Source: Opeltia flavorubescens
Taxonomy: Eukaryota; Ascomycota; Lecanoromycetes; Teloschistales; Teloschistaceae
Assembly (NCBI GenBank): GCA_000442125.1
Contig: KE546966.1
Location: 334,969 to 398,968 of the forward strand
DNA length: 64,000 nucleotides
Direction: 5' to 3'
The notes beneath the pieces are model-generated. The model had not been told where the DNA came from. It ran no database searches and worked only from the letters and a program-made list of their open reading frames with translations. The translations under genes and the position numbers were made by a program. Below are positions 1 through 9,514 of this stretch, piece after piece. Every line of letters starts with the position of its first letter. The first letter of the stretch is position 1.

Positions 1-1143
1 AGCATTCTCAAAGTCGAAGACGAGACAGACACCTCAAAGTACTTACTGCCCCCGGCTACTGCAATGAGCCGCATCATGTATCAATCCGAGAGCCTAAACG
101 GCTCCAAGGTTCCAGCATCAGCATACTTACTATGGCCGTACTCACCTAGATCGCAGCCCGACGGTTATCCAGTAGTTGTTTGGGCGCATGGAACAAGCGG
201 TATCTTTGTTAATGCTGCTCCATCAAATCACAAAACCCTTTGGCAGCACTGGTTTGGTCCGTATCAACTCGCAGTCAATGGATATGTGGTCGTAGCACCA
301 GATTATGCGGGCTTGGGCGTCGATAAGCATGCTTCAGGAGAGCCTATTGTCCACGAATATCTTTCCTTGAAGAGCCATGCGAACGACCTTATCTACGCCG
401 TCCAAGCAGCTCAGCAATACTTCCCGGCTCTCTCAAAGCAATTCGTTGTAATGGGTCACTCTCAAGGTGCAGGCGCCGCATGGGCGACAGCACAGCGACT
501 AGCCACTAAGCCAGTCACTGGCTACTTGGGTACCGTAGCTATTGCGCCAATCGTTGATATACTTCGACAGCCTTCAATAGGTTTCCGCGATATTCTTATA
601 GCAGCCATCTGTCCCGGGATCAAATCCGTATACCCTAAATTTCAACTTTCAAAGGTGCTCACTGAAGAGGGTCAGCAGCGCCTTGCAATGGCGCAGAATT
701 CAGGCGGCCAGCTTGCCAGTAATATTTTAATATTACAAGGAGCGAAGATTCTGGAAGATGGATGGGCTGAAGACCAAGACCTGCAGACATGGTGCGCTAT
801 GTCTTCACTGGGTGGTAAGGAGATCGCAGGCCCTTTGCTCGTCGTGCACGGGAAATCCGACGACAGGCTCGAGGTGGCTCAAACGACCGAAGCAGTGAGA
901 AAAACTATCGACTCGTTTCCTTCGTCGTCAATCAGCTATATCACCCTTCCTGGTGTAGCGCACGATCCTGCGTTACCAGCCTCACAAAGGATATGGATGG
1001 ATTGGATTGTTGACAGATTTGCTGGACGTGAGCTCGCCACGGATTCGCCAGAAAGGCTTACCCCTACAAGACCGATTGCACACTATCAAGCCAAGCTTAA
1101 CTGGTACGTGGCATCAGCTACGAAATACTATCATGCACCTTGA
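1..1143 (+). CDS. Alpha/beta hydrolase, secretory-lipase-like (5' end outside window)
   Basis: The reading frame is open from base 1 to the TGA at 1141-1143. The first ATG (base 64) is unlikely to be the start, because the 21 codons before it look coding and the family has an N-terminal signal region. The nucleophile elbow GHSQGAG lies near 451-471. A candidate catalytic Asp is in the segment HGKSDDR (about 847-867) and the His is in GVAHDP near 952-969. The layout fits fungal secretory lipases and related serine esterases that cleave ester bonds outside the cell. The substrate cannot be told from sequence. The gene is cut by the window edge, so signal peptide and total length are unknown. 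It sits upstream of, and in the same direction as, dsc1, with a MITE between them. Confidence 0.75.
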   Translation, partial: SILKVEDETDTSKYLLPPATAMSRIMYQSESLNGSKVPASAYLLWPYSPRSQPDGYPVVVWAHGTSGIFVNAAPSNHKTLWQHWFGPYQLAVNGYVVVAPDYAGLGVDKHASGEPIVHEYLSLKSHANDLIYAVQAAQQYFPALSKQFVVMGHSQGAGAAWATAQRLATKPVTGYLGTVAIAPIVDILRQPSIGFRDILIAAICPGIKSVYPKFQLSKVLTEEGQQRLAMAQNSGGQLASNILILQGAKILEDGWAEDQDLQTWCAMSSLGGKEIAGPLLVVHGKSDDRLEVAQTTEAVRKTIDSFPSSSISYITLPGVAHDPALPASQRIWMDWIVDRFAGRELATDSPERLTPTRPIAHYQAKLNWYVASATKYYHAP

Positions 1144-1350
1144 GTAGAGAAGGCCAATGTGATGAATCTTGTCGTGACGCATTCGGTTGCAATGATAATC
1201 TCTAGGAACGGAAAAAGAGCCAAAATTTGGTAAGAAATTATCACACAAAAGATACTGGTTTTTGATTGCGTTAGTACTGTATGCCATGTTGCTCGTAGCA
1301 GAGACAAGTGCCTCTAGGACGAGCGTTGCAGGCTTGGAAAGCAAAACCTG

Positions 1351-1358
1351 AATAAAGA
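1351..1358. repeat. Target-site duplication, left (AATAAAGA)
   Basis: Eight-base direct repeat directly outside the left arm of the inverted-repeat element. It is identical to the one at 1714-1721. Confidence 0.85.
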
Positions 1359-1713
1359 GGCTGCGTCTATAGTACAGAGGAACTAATGCATGCTTTAATT
1401 TAGCGCCTCTAGTGTGCTGAGTTTATCTATCTTTTTCCTAATTATTTCATTCTGCCAAGTAAAACGCAGGATATGAGAATAAAAGCTATAAAGTAGGGGA
1501 ATCACGATTATCAATGATCATAGAACTGTGAAGAACTTAGGATACTACCTACCCTTCAAACGTTGTCCTGTAGAGAGCATGAAGCAGAGAGAATACCGGC
1601 GCCAGCGAGGTAGGAACGCGTTCTCCGTGTGGTTCATCACGAAGATAAAGCTCAACGCACTAGAGGCGCTAAATTAAAGCATGCATTAGCTCCTCTGTAC
1701 TATAGACGCAGCC
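1359..1713. mobile_element. Non-autonomous DNA transposon (MITE), hAT-like by target-site length
   Basis: Two inverted arms, 1359-1421 and 1651-1713, match over 63 bases with three mismatches. After a one-base gap the match continues for about six more bases. Both outer ends read GGCTGCGTCTATAGTACAGA going inward. The element is flanked by perfect 8-bp direct repeats, AATAAAGA, at 1351-1358 and 1714-1721. An 8-bp duplication is typical of hAT-superfamily insertion. The 229 bp between the arms have no coding capacity. The near-identical arms and intact target duplication suggest a fairly recent insertion. No second copy was found in this window. The terminal bases do not match a family I can name. 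Confidence 0.85.
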
Positions 1714-1721
1714 AATAAAGA
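1714..1721. repeat. Target-site duplication, right (AATAAAGA)
   Basis: Eight-base direct repeat directly outside the right arm of the inverted-repeat element. It is identical to the one at 1351-1358. Confidence 0.85.
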
Positions 1722-2050
1722 TATGGAGTGATAGAGCAGCTCACACAAAATGCAAATTTACATAAATCATAAAATGATACGTCACTGTCTCCAAAGTATA
1801 TAGTGATGGAGAATTCGAATCGCTGTAACCTGCAATAATTTACATAGTAGCTCGAGGTGTGTAGATCAACAAACTGGAAGTCGCATTGTCTTGATCGGGC
1901 TCTTGGCGTCGACATACCAAAACTCTCGGATCATCGCTCCACAACGTCCAACCTCGATTTCGTGGCCGAAGGCTCCACTCCATCATGAAAAACGCACAGC
2001 CCCTAAAACTTTCTCATAGCATGAAGAGAAGATGAGACATAGACCGGTCG

Positions 2051-4588
2051 ATGGACGCTCCACGCGTACTTGTCCTTATTTTTATCCTACTGATCCTATT
2101 CGCATCCCCTGATACTCAAACGCCGTCACCTTCTCAGCAGCATGAGCTCGACCGACTAGTCCTTCAAGAGCGTCATGATCTTACACTACTCGCCGACTTC
2201 CGCTACGGCGATTTGAATGCAGCAGAAAATCGTTGGATCAATGTGACTGGGCTGCGGAAACAAGATGGCTACGCTTGGGAAATACTACCCAAAGTGCAAG
2301 AGAGGGCAAGACAGCAAGCAGACTCGATCATCGAGGCATGGCATAGGTCCATTGAATATGAGGAGGCTATGCCTCGGAGTGGCACCACTGAGCACGTGAA
2401 CACAACGTTACCAAGTCAAACCGCCGGTCAGCCCATGCCTCTATACCAGAATGTTACCGGCTTCGTTCATGGACGTTGGATAAGATCCAAAATCGCAAAT
2501 TTGGCTAAACCACCTGTCCTGAACCTCACCACAATAGCTCCCAGAGTGACATATACAACCGAAAAATATACACGCAACATCACTGGTCTTGAAGGTGAGT
2601 TACGTGTTAGACTGGATGAGAAGAAGGGCGAGCTCCTAGACCTTGGAGATACTTCCGTAAGGGAGATCACTGCAGAGCTGACGCTTGAGGATGACTTTTC
2701 GACCGGTGATGGCTGGGTCATGACTTTGCATGGGGTTCATTATCCGCAGGATGGCAGTATTGTCGTGACCACCACGGGGCAGAGGTTCTCAGGAATCTTC
2801 TCTCTGCCGCACTTCACACTCTCTGAAAAATCATTTGTTTCCGCACGTCAACTCTTGAACAAGAGCTTGGATGCGACAATCAAAATCCAGGAAAAAGCCT
2901 CAGAAAGGAATGCTTTGAGTCCGTGGTCATCGTCGCCGCAAAGTACATCGGATCTATTCTTGCCTACGCCTCATTGTGAGTATATTATGTATCTACAGCA
3001 GCACCCCATCGATGTTCGTACCGCGGATGTCAAATCTATCGAAATGGAGCTACGTGACCCTACAGGCCGCTTGGATCTACCTTCTCCTCCCTTGGCAATG
3101 TCCGCCATGATTTTCTCACCCGATTGTGGCTTTGTCCTAGAGTCAAAAGGGCCCCCGGACTATGCTCCACAACATGGCCAGCATTTACAAGGCCCGAAAT
3201 TGGAGACATACATCCGCTCAGGCCGGCGGGATATCCTTATCTTCGCTGTCATTGTATGTGCTGAACTATCGCTTCTCTTACGTCAAGTGAGGGAGGCATC
3301 TACTCCATCGACAAGAAGTCGAATCAGTTTCTATACCATCGGCATGATGGCCATGGGCGATGGGTTTGTATGCATGGTTTTCTTGGTCATGGGCATCATG
3401 CTTGATGCGACTTTTCTTGCCTTGATTGCCACCGCTTTTATCTCCTTTTTGAGTGTGAGCTTTTTTGGGATGAAGTTCTTGATGGATATTTGGACGGTGC
3501 AAGCCCCGGAGAGAGACGAACGTCGGCAGCAGCAGGAACATCGTAACCTTTCCGGTAACACCGCCGTAGCGACTCCAGCGCCTGCTCAAAACACAACGGC
3601 CACTCTACCCGTTGTGGATACTCTTCCTCTTCCAGTCACTGCAGCTCGGTCGAATTCTTCAAATCCTCCTCAAGCCGTGGTACAGCAGACAGGCGGTTTT
3701 CCTGAAAGCAATCAAACCCCTGCAAATACTCAACCAACCACTGAGACGAACCCTGTCAATACAGCCCGCAGCGAACTCTCTGCGCTGTATACTCGCTTCT
3801 ACCTTTTTCTTTTGGTGCTTTCATTCCTTACTCTATATAGTACCACATGGCCGTCTCTATTGCGTACGATCTACGTTCGCCTGCTTACTATGATCTATCT
3901 TTCTTTCTACATCCCTCAGATCTATAGAAATGTCATGCGAAATTGCCGAAAGGCATTGCAGTGGCGTTTCGTGGTCGGACAAGCAACCCTCCGGTTGATA
4001 CCATTGGCCTATCTGTACCTCTATCGGGATAATGTAATGTTTGTCGAGAGGGACAGCAACTGGATGATTGCACTCTGTGGTTGGTCATGGTTTCAAGTTT
4101 GGATCCTAGTAAGCCAGGAGCTATTTGGCCCAAGATATTTCGTGCCTGGTGTATGCAACAAATGGATTCCGGCAGCTTATGACTACCATCCTGTTCTCCG
4201 GGAAGAGGACGAAGAGACAGGTGCATCTTTCCCGATTGGATTCACGCAAGCTTCTGCTTCCTCACCTACAGCGACTGCTGGCCCGACTTCATCGAGTAAT
4301 ATTCCCGGGTCTAAGAGAGGAGAGGATAGCGGGAAGGGAAAGAAGTTATTTGATTGTGCAATATGTATGCAGAGCCTCGAAGTACCGGTTGTTCCTCGGG
4401 AGTCTGAACGGAGCAACATACCAGTGGCTACGACAGGGATTGGTGCAGGGGTTAAGGACATGGTATTTGGTCGTCGAGCATACATGGTCACTCCTTGTAG
4501 GCATATTTTCCACAGCATCTGTCTGGAAGGCTGGATGAGATATCGCCTACAATGCCCTATCTGTCGAGATAATCTACCTCCACTTTGA
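2051..4588 (+). CDS. dsc1: DSC E3 ubiquitin ligase complex subunit 1 (Dsc1/Tul1), RING-H2
   Basis: Single-exon gene for 845 residues. It opens with a hydrophobic signal/anchor (residues 5-20), followed by a long lumenal part with several Asn-glycosylation sequons. The second half holds multiple membrane spans, interrupted by a Pro/Thr/Gln-rich cytosolic loop (about 480-570). The C-terminal RING-H2 has ligands Cys769, Cys772, Cys816, His818, His821, Cys824, Cys835 and Cys838, with an insert of about 40 residues between the first two ligand pairs. This is the architecture of Dsc1/Tul1, the catalytic subunit of the Golgi Dsc complex. In fission yeast and Aspergillus that complex is needed for SREBP cleavage and hypoxia adaptation, and it also removes stray membrane proteins. 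The other Dsc subunits are not in the window. Confidence 0.93.
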   Translation: MDAPRVLVLIFILLILFASPDTQTPSPSQQHELDRLVLQERHDLTLLADFRYGDLNAAENRWINVTGLRKQDGYAWEILPKVQERARQQADSIIEAWHRSIEYEEAMPRSGTTEHVNTTLPSQTAGQPMPLYQNVTGFVHGRWIRSKIANLAKPPVLNLTTIAPRVTYTTEKYTRNITGLEGELRVRLDEKKGELLDLGDTSVREITAELTLEDDFSTGDGWVMTLHGVHYPQDGSIVVTTTGQRFSGIFSLPHFTLSEKSFVSARQLLNKSLDATIKIQEKASERNALSPWSSSPQSTSDLFLPTPHCEYIMYLQQHPIDVRTADVKSIEMELRDPTGRLDLPSPPLAMSAMIFSPDCGFVLESKGPPDYAPQHGQHLQGPKLETYIRSGRRDILIFAVIVCAELSLLLRQVREASTPSTRSRISFYTIGMMAMGDGFVCMVFLVMGIMLDATFLALIATAFISFLSVSFFGMKFLMDIWTVQAPERDERRQQQEHRNLSGNTAVATPAPAQNTTATLPVVDTLPLPVTAARSNSSNPPQAVVQQTGGFPESNQTPANTQPTTETNPVNTARSELSALYTRFYLFLLVLSFLTLYSTTWPSLLRTIYVRLLTMIYLSFYIPQIYRNVMRNCRKALQWRFVVGQATLRLIPLAYLYLYRDNVMFVERDSNWMIALCGWSWFQVWILVSQELFGPRYFVPGVCNKWIPAAYDYHPVLREEDEETGASFPIGFTQASASSPTATAGPTSSSNIPGSKRGEDSGKGKKLFDCAICMQSLEVPVVPRESERSNIPVATTGIGAGVKDMVFGRRAYMVTPCRHIFHSICLEGWMRYRLQCPICRDNLPPL

Positions 4589-4954
4589 GAAGCAATACCG
4601 AATTAGATTTATCAACGCGGCTAAACCTGATGTACGTCGGCGAAATAGAAGGAGGAAAAGTCAGCAGCAGGAGTTTGCTTGGCTAGGTAGGTAGGTACAT
4701 GCACACCATCCTGCATATATCAAGGCCGTATGCTAATTGGAAGTTATCAGATAAACCCCTATGGGTCCCAGGGGTCCCAAGGGTCACGCTGCTGGAAGCG
4801 CGTGCAAAAGAACGCGATACCCGACTCCTCCTTTTCTGCTTCACCGTGCGCTGCATATCCTATTTTTTGACGTACTCGTCTATCCTCTCCTAATACATCG
4901 CATCATGCTACACGAGCTTCAGCAACGGTTTTTCGATCTTTCTCTCATACAAAG
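4589..4954. other. Intergenic spacer dsc1 / secreted protein
   Basis: No gene is seen. The spacer holds a short GGTA tandem repeat near 4684-4697. Small open frames at 4699-4958 lack coding character and overlap in two frames. Confidence 0.6.
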
Positions 4955-5494
4955 ATGATATCCCTCCTAATACTACTCGCATTCCTCCTCTTCACGGAAC
5001 CCAATACTGCGAACCCCAATGTTACCAAAAATGCACCTAGCAAACATCTCCTCTCCGCCCCAGCACATCAAGCCCTCCCCAACCCCTACCCTGTTGAAGA
5101 CAGCAGCATCCTTCTCGACTTCTACTACGAATCTCCAGGACCTCCATTAGCAAGGGGCCTCGTCACCAAGATCCTAGACAAAGCCGGCACTGACGTTCTC
5201 CATCGCATGGATAAATCTGGAAACGTCGACATCCCGCCAGGCACCCACCAAATCTCACTCCAAGACGAAGTCTTCGTGTACGAGGTTGCGCGGCAAGCGG
5301 AGCGCGCGATGAGGTATAGTGACGTTTTGGTGGTCATTAGGGGCTGGAGGATCAAGGATAGGTATGATGAGTCGAGGCATCGGCTTGCGACGGTGCTTTA
5401 TAGAGAGGCGGATGGGAGGACGGTGGAGGTTGGGGAGGCGGGGTTGTTGAAGAAGGCTTCTGTGCTGGTGGATGATGATAATTCGGTAACGTGA
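4955..5494 (+). CDS. Small secreted protein of unknown function (179 aa)
   Basis: The ATG at 4955 starts a classic signal peptide: a leucine-rich core at residues 3-13 and likely cleavage near residues 19-20. The mature part of about 160 residues has no membrane segment and no cysteine, unlike typical disulphide-rich effectors. It contains a charged, apparently folded stretch (about residues 47-165) with alternating hydrophobic residues. Codon use becomes GC/G-rich toward the 3' end. I do not recognise the family. It is the next gene in the same direction after dsc1. It could be a secreted or cell-wall protein. No intron is needed. Confidence 0.65.
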   Translation: MISLLILLAFLLFTEPNTANPNVTKNAPSKHLLSAPAHQALPNPYPVEDSSILLDFYYESPGPPLARGLVTKILDKAGTDVLHRMDKSGNVDIPPGTHQISLQDEVFVYEVARQAERAMRYSDVLVVIRGWRIKDRYDESRHRLATVLYREADGRTVEVGEAGLLKKASVLVDDDNSVT

Positions 5495-6625
5495 CTGGGA
5501 AAGGGGAAGGCAGAGTAGGTGGATGGTTTTAACGGCCTTTTTGTCATGATTATGACGGGGGTAGTAGGTAAGAAGGTCCAGTCGAATATAGATAGATCTG
5601 GAAACATTCCGAGACAATAAGATATATCCACACCTTCTTGCGGTTCTCCTGATTTTCTTCGTATCTTACACCCACTCTCTGTATCTCTCTCTCTCCGCCC
5701 CCCCCCCCTCTACATGTAGCAAAAGAAGAACAATCACGCACTACTATCTATACCTTTGCTTTCTCAAAACGCACCATCCATATTTTTTACCCATTCTTCC
5801 ATGTATGTATTCCCAACCACCACAATTTTCCATCGTCATTCATTCCATTCCACAACTTTCATTTCTCCTCTACGTCTTACTTACTTGGAAAACTCAGCTT
5901 TTCTACGGAAAAACCTGCACGCACCACCGTCACGACCAATGACATACATCAGTAAATTAAAAGAATTGGCGTATCATGATGATAATAATACTACTGATAA
6001 TCTCCCGTTGGGAAGAGAGAGAGAGAGAGAAAAGAGAGAGAGAGAGAAATACCGGGTAAGGAATCCCCTCCCTACTCTAATTCAAGAAAAATCCATTCAA
6101 TTTTCACAATCACAGCAGGAAAGCCGTTTTCAAAAAGAATCAGAAAGAATGCATGCTAGCTCAAAAGGACATATATACATATATACATACTACCGATTTT
6201 TAATGGGGGCGAGAGAAAGAAGAAGATACGGGAGAATGTATGTATGTATGTTGTAGCAAAACACGCAAAAAAAATCAAAAAAAAGCAAAAAAGGTAAGAA
6301 AGCAAAAAAAGTAAGAAACAGGAGTAAAGGTCTATTCTTCGTTATGCATCCCCGCTTATAAAATTCTTGTAAATCGTCAAAGTTTGTGGCCTCAAGTTCA
6401 TCCATCTATTTGTTCTTCATACCCCCATTATGCACACACTACATGCAAGTATCGTGCAAGAAAATCTTTACCATATTACCACCCACGCCCTTTTTCCCGA
6501 TCTTTCAGATTCATCAAAGATCCCAGAACTTCATCCTCGTCTCGTCTTATCATGGGTATACATCTTCCTCCCTACTTCCCTCCCTCCTCCCTGTCACCGC
6601 CTCCAAAAGAGATCGTGTAGAAGAA
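5495..6625. other. Intergenic region between convergent genes, simple repeats
   Basis: No convincing gene. The region contains a C-run next to CT repeats near 5685-5711, a GA microsatellite at about 6012-6048, TATATACA repeats near 6168-6190 and A-rich tracts at 6258-6316. It lies between the 3' ends of a + strand and a - strand gene. The open frames here are low-complexity. Confidence 0.6.
6012..6048. repeat. (GA)n microsatellite
   Basis: Two runs of GA dinucleotides separated by a short AAA interruption. Confidence 0.9.
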
Positions 6626-8638
6626 CTACAGGAGTTCCCACTTCGCCACCCCCCCAAAACTCATCCCTTTCCTTCCAATCGCTGCCCGCAACTCCCCTGG
6701 CGCCATTCCCCTCGCACTCTTCCCATCCACGATATTCACAAAGAACAAACTCACACTCCCGCCCTGGGCGCCTAGGAGCCTACTCTCAACATCCACCCAC
6801 CAATTGCGACCATCCGTATCGAAAACATACAAATCCTTCCCATTCCTCGCGTTTGGGTTCGATAATTGCAGAAGATATGAGTACGGTTTCCCCGGCCCGT
6901 TTCTGACCGGATCCCAATGCTCGCAGATTTTCGAGAAGCGGAATTGGACCATCGTGTTCGGTTCGGTGGAGATATGGAGTTTGGTCGGGCGAATACTCGT
7001 TTCGTCAATACCTTCCCGCTCTGCGTCGCCGGCGTAGACGGTAACGGCCTCTGCACCCAGAGGACCAAGCATATATTCCTCCCACGAGATCTGGGATCTA
7101 CCATCGGTACGATAGAAAAGGGATTTATTGGTTGGGAAATGCTTGAGCCCAAACTCGTTGTTGCCCATGGTGAAGTATCTAGGTGCGAATTTCTTAGTGT
7201 ATGTCTGTTGGCCCATATGGACATGTCCGGCGCCCCAGCAGGTATCGATGAGCTTCCACTCGCCGTTATCAATTTTAACAGCGTTCCAGGCATGGGTGCT
7301 GAATTCCGCTGGGATGGGTTGCCCGGGTTTGAGGGGGGACCAGCCGGCACCTTTACCGTGGCCGCTGACTACGAGAGATTCCAGTCCGGCTTTGGAAGCG
7401 ATGGCGGTGAAGAGACCAGCGTAACCTTCGCAGACAGCTAGACCGGTGGCCAGCGTACTGGCGGGGGTGGACGGCTTGACAGCGTTGTTGCAGAGAGCGA
7501 TGATGTCGTAGTGAATGTTGTGGTGAAGCCAGGTGAAGATGGCGCGAGCTTGGTCAGTTGGTGATGTGAAAGGGCTGACAAGCTGCATTGCCAGCCAGTC
7601 CAAGGACGGGACTGTCTCTCTTGGAAACTTTGCGGCGTGATCATCTGGATCAGAGAAATCACGGCACTTCAAGCAAGCTGAGGGGACTGTCTCTGAGGGA
7701 TACTGTAAGGGCTGACCGGGTTTGGGCTTCGTAGCTAACAGTTTTGAGAGATCAGGTTTGGACGATGCTGGTATTGGTGGTGGGATCCCGTTGGAAGAGT
7801 CTCCTGTATTGGAAATGGTCAAATCCACATTGTTCTTTGGATCTGGTTCTCGTTGTCTGTTCATGCCAAAGGAAAGTGCTGATCGTGCAGGCATCGGAGG
7901 GGGCTGTTCCTGAGGAAGATCTCTTGCCATGTTATTTGATACCTTGCGGTCGGGTGTTTGAGGAGGTCGCTGCGGTGGGCGTGACGGCAAGCTTGGAGGA
8001 GGTACTACTTCAACGGTTGTCACACAAGGCGTTGACTTGGTTGCTTTAAGTCCCATTCTTGACCGCTCAATGTTCTCATAACGTTTCTCGACTTGTTCCG
8101 GTGTCAGCTTCGGCGGCAGAGGAGGTAAGGTAGCGTGATCAAATGCTGGAGGCACCTTTCTTCCAGCATCCATCGACGGTGCTCTCGACGTAGATGTTCT
8201 TGCCGTGCCATTCGTTCCGATGGAGAGGGCTGAAGTTGTTGAGATTGTGGAAGATATTGATGCTCCTGAGCCCCTCCGCTGGAGAGTTTGGGAAGGTCTT
8301 CTTGGCGGCAGTGCAGGTGAAGGGTGGGAGGGTTGTTTTCGAGGAGGCAGGGCAGGGGGAGGTGCTTTCTTCTCACCGGTCCGGGTGATGGTTGGGGGTG
8401 GGAGAACACCATTGTGTTTGATGCCATCGGGCTCGTTCCCTATACCATTGCCGATGTAGTGACCGTTGCTTAGGGTTGCAGGGACATTGGTCGTCTGTCT
8501 CCTAGGGTTTAGCGGAGGTCTTGAGGCAAGTTCGTCGTCGGTCGAGGTGGCAGTAATGGGAGCTCTGCCAACATGGCCCAGGTTCAGAGCTGCTATTCTC
8601 GCCTGGATAGATTGTGCTTGTTGCGGGTCTGCAGCCAT
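6626..8638 (-). CDS. Transglutaminase-like domain protein (Cyk3-like)
   Basis: Single-exon gene for 670 residues, with the ATG at 8638. Residues 1-330 are Pro/Ser-rich and probably disordered, with many polyproline SH3-ligand motifs (PPALPPRK, PALPPRR, LPPLPPK). Residues about 335-560 form a transglutaminase-core fold. The triad is Cys403 (VCEGY), His449 (THAW) and Asp465 (LIDTCWG). This core is found in Cyk3 cytokinesis proteins and related fungal proteins. Yeast Cyk3 lacks a complete triad, whereas here all three residues are present. No N-terminal SH3 domain is visible, so it may be a partner or paralogue of Cyk3 rather than Cyk3 itself. An acceptor-like CCATAG lies about 10 bases upstream of the ATG, which suggests a 5'UTR intron. 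Enzymatic activity is unproven. Confidence 0.8.
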   Translation of the reverse strand: MAADPQQAQSIQARIAALNLGHVGRAPITATSTDDELASRPPLNPRRQTTNVPATLSNGHYIGNGIGNEPDGIKHNGVLPPPTITRTGEKKAPPPALPPRKQPSHPSPALPPRRPSQTLQRRGSGASISSTISTTSALSIGTNGTARTSTSRAPSMDAGRKVPPAFDHATLPPLPPKLTPEQVEKRYENIERSRMGLKATKSTPCVTTVEVVPPPSLPSRPPQRPPQTPDRKVSNNMARDLPQEQPPPMPARSALSFGMNRQREPDPKNNVDLTISNTGDSSNGIPPPIPASSKPDLSKLLATKPKPGQPLQYPSETVPSACLKCRDFSDPDDHAAKFPRETVPSLDWLAMQLVSPFTSPTDQARAIFTWLHHNIHYDIIALCNNAVKPSTPASTLATGLAVCEGYAGLFTAIASKAGLESLVVSGHGKGAGWSPLKPGQPIPAEFSTHAWNAVKIDNGEWKLIDTCWGAGHVHMGQQTYTKKFAPRYFTMGNNEFGLKHFPTNKSLFYRTDGRSQISWEEYMLGPLGAEAVTVYAGDAEREGIDETSIRPTKLHISTEPNTMVQFRFSKICEHWDPVRNGPGKPYSYLLQLSNPNARNGKDLYVFDTDGRNWWVDVESRLLGAQGGSVSLFFVNIVDGKSARGMAPGELRAAIGRKGMSFGGVAKWELL

Positions 8639-9514
8639 TGCAATTTCTATGGAAGCATGTCAGGATATTGCTTGTCTTTATGGACCGAAGCCGTCGCACA
8701 AGAGGGTGTTTGCTATGTTGATTGATACCGAGTCAATGCATTGGACGATAATGGGACAGGGCTGTGTATGTAGGAATCCATGAGACACGCGCCATGAATA
8801 TCCGCTCACGTCATTGGTTGCATATTGCACTCGGTACCGGCCTCAGGCCTTTGATCACACAAATCATCATCCATCTCGAGCCTGGACGTGACCTCATCTA
8901 CTGGAATTCATCAAAAGAGTAGAGCACGATGAAGAGCTATTAACATAAAAGCTTTCGTTCATCAAGTGACCAATCAATGCAGGCCCGTCGGAACCAGCCC
9001 TAGCCCTGAAGTATCATAAAATTCAAAGCTGAGCGTGGGGATATGGACAAACGAGATAACACAACGATGAAACAAGTCACGTTGGATTAAATCGTATGAA
9101 ATGTAAGATACGAATATATCGCCTCTTTAATCTTTATATTACATTATCTTTCTTGAAGTACTTTTGAAAAAACGAACTCAGCATCGATGAATTCCGTTGT
9201 ACATTGTGCATGAGTCCTGACGGGTATGTGGTACTTAGATTGAGATATTCCACCTCTTTTCAACGATCAAGATATCCTCGCGCCCTCCGGATCCATAGTA
9301 GCCGCACGAATTTGGGGTTTGAAACTTGCCCTGTGCAACACTTGGCAAATGAAGAAAATACGGACTGGTCTCCAAAGACCTCCAAAACCGATACATATGT
9401 ACAAGAACTGAATATATACCTTCATCAGTCGTGGAAGCCCGGGGTCGTGCGCGAAGAGATTTTGAAGCCATGATAGGAAGCGAAGAAATAAAAATTGTAC
9501 ATTGTTAAGCCGTT
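8639..9514. other. Intergenic: promoter and 5'UTR of the transglutaminase-like gene, 3' side of the Adr1-like gene
   Basis: No gene is seen. On the - strand there is a possible branch site and CCATAG acceptor just upstream of 8638, consistent with a 5'UTR intron. The rest is AT-rich (for example around 9080-9180), with short overlapping frames only. Confidence 0.5.

Noticed and set aside
6384-6906. Three overlapping + strand frames at 6384-6906
   Set aside because: They lie opposite the 3' end of the transglutaminase-like gene or in its 3'UTR and are rich in Pro/Ser/His without motifs.
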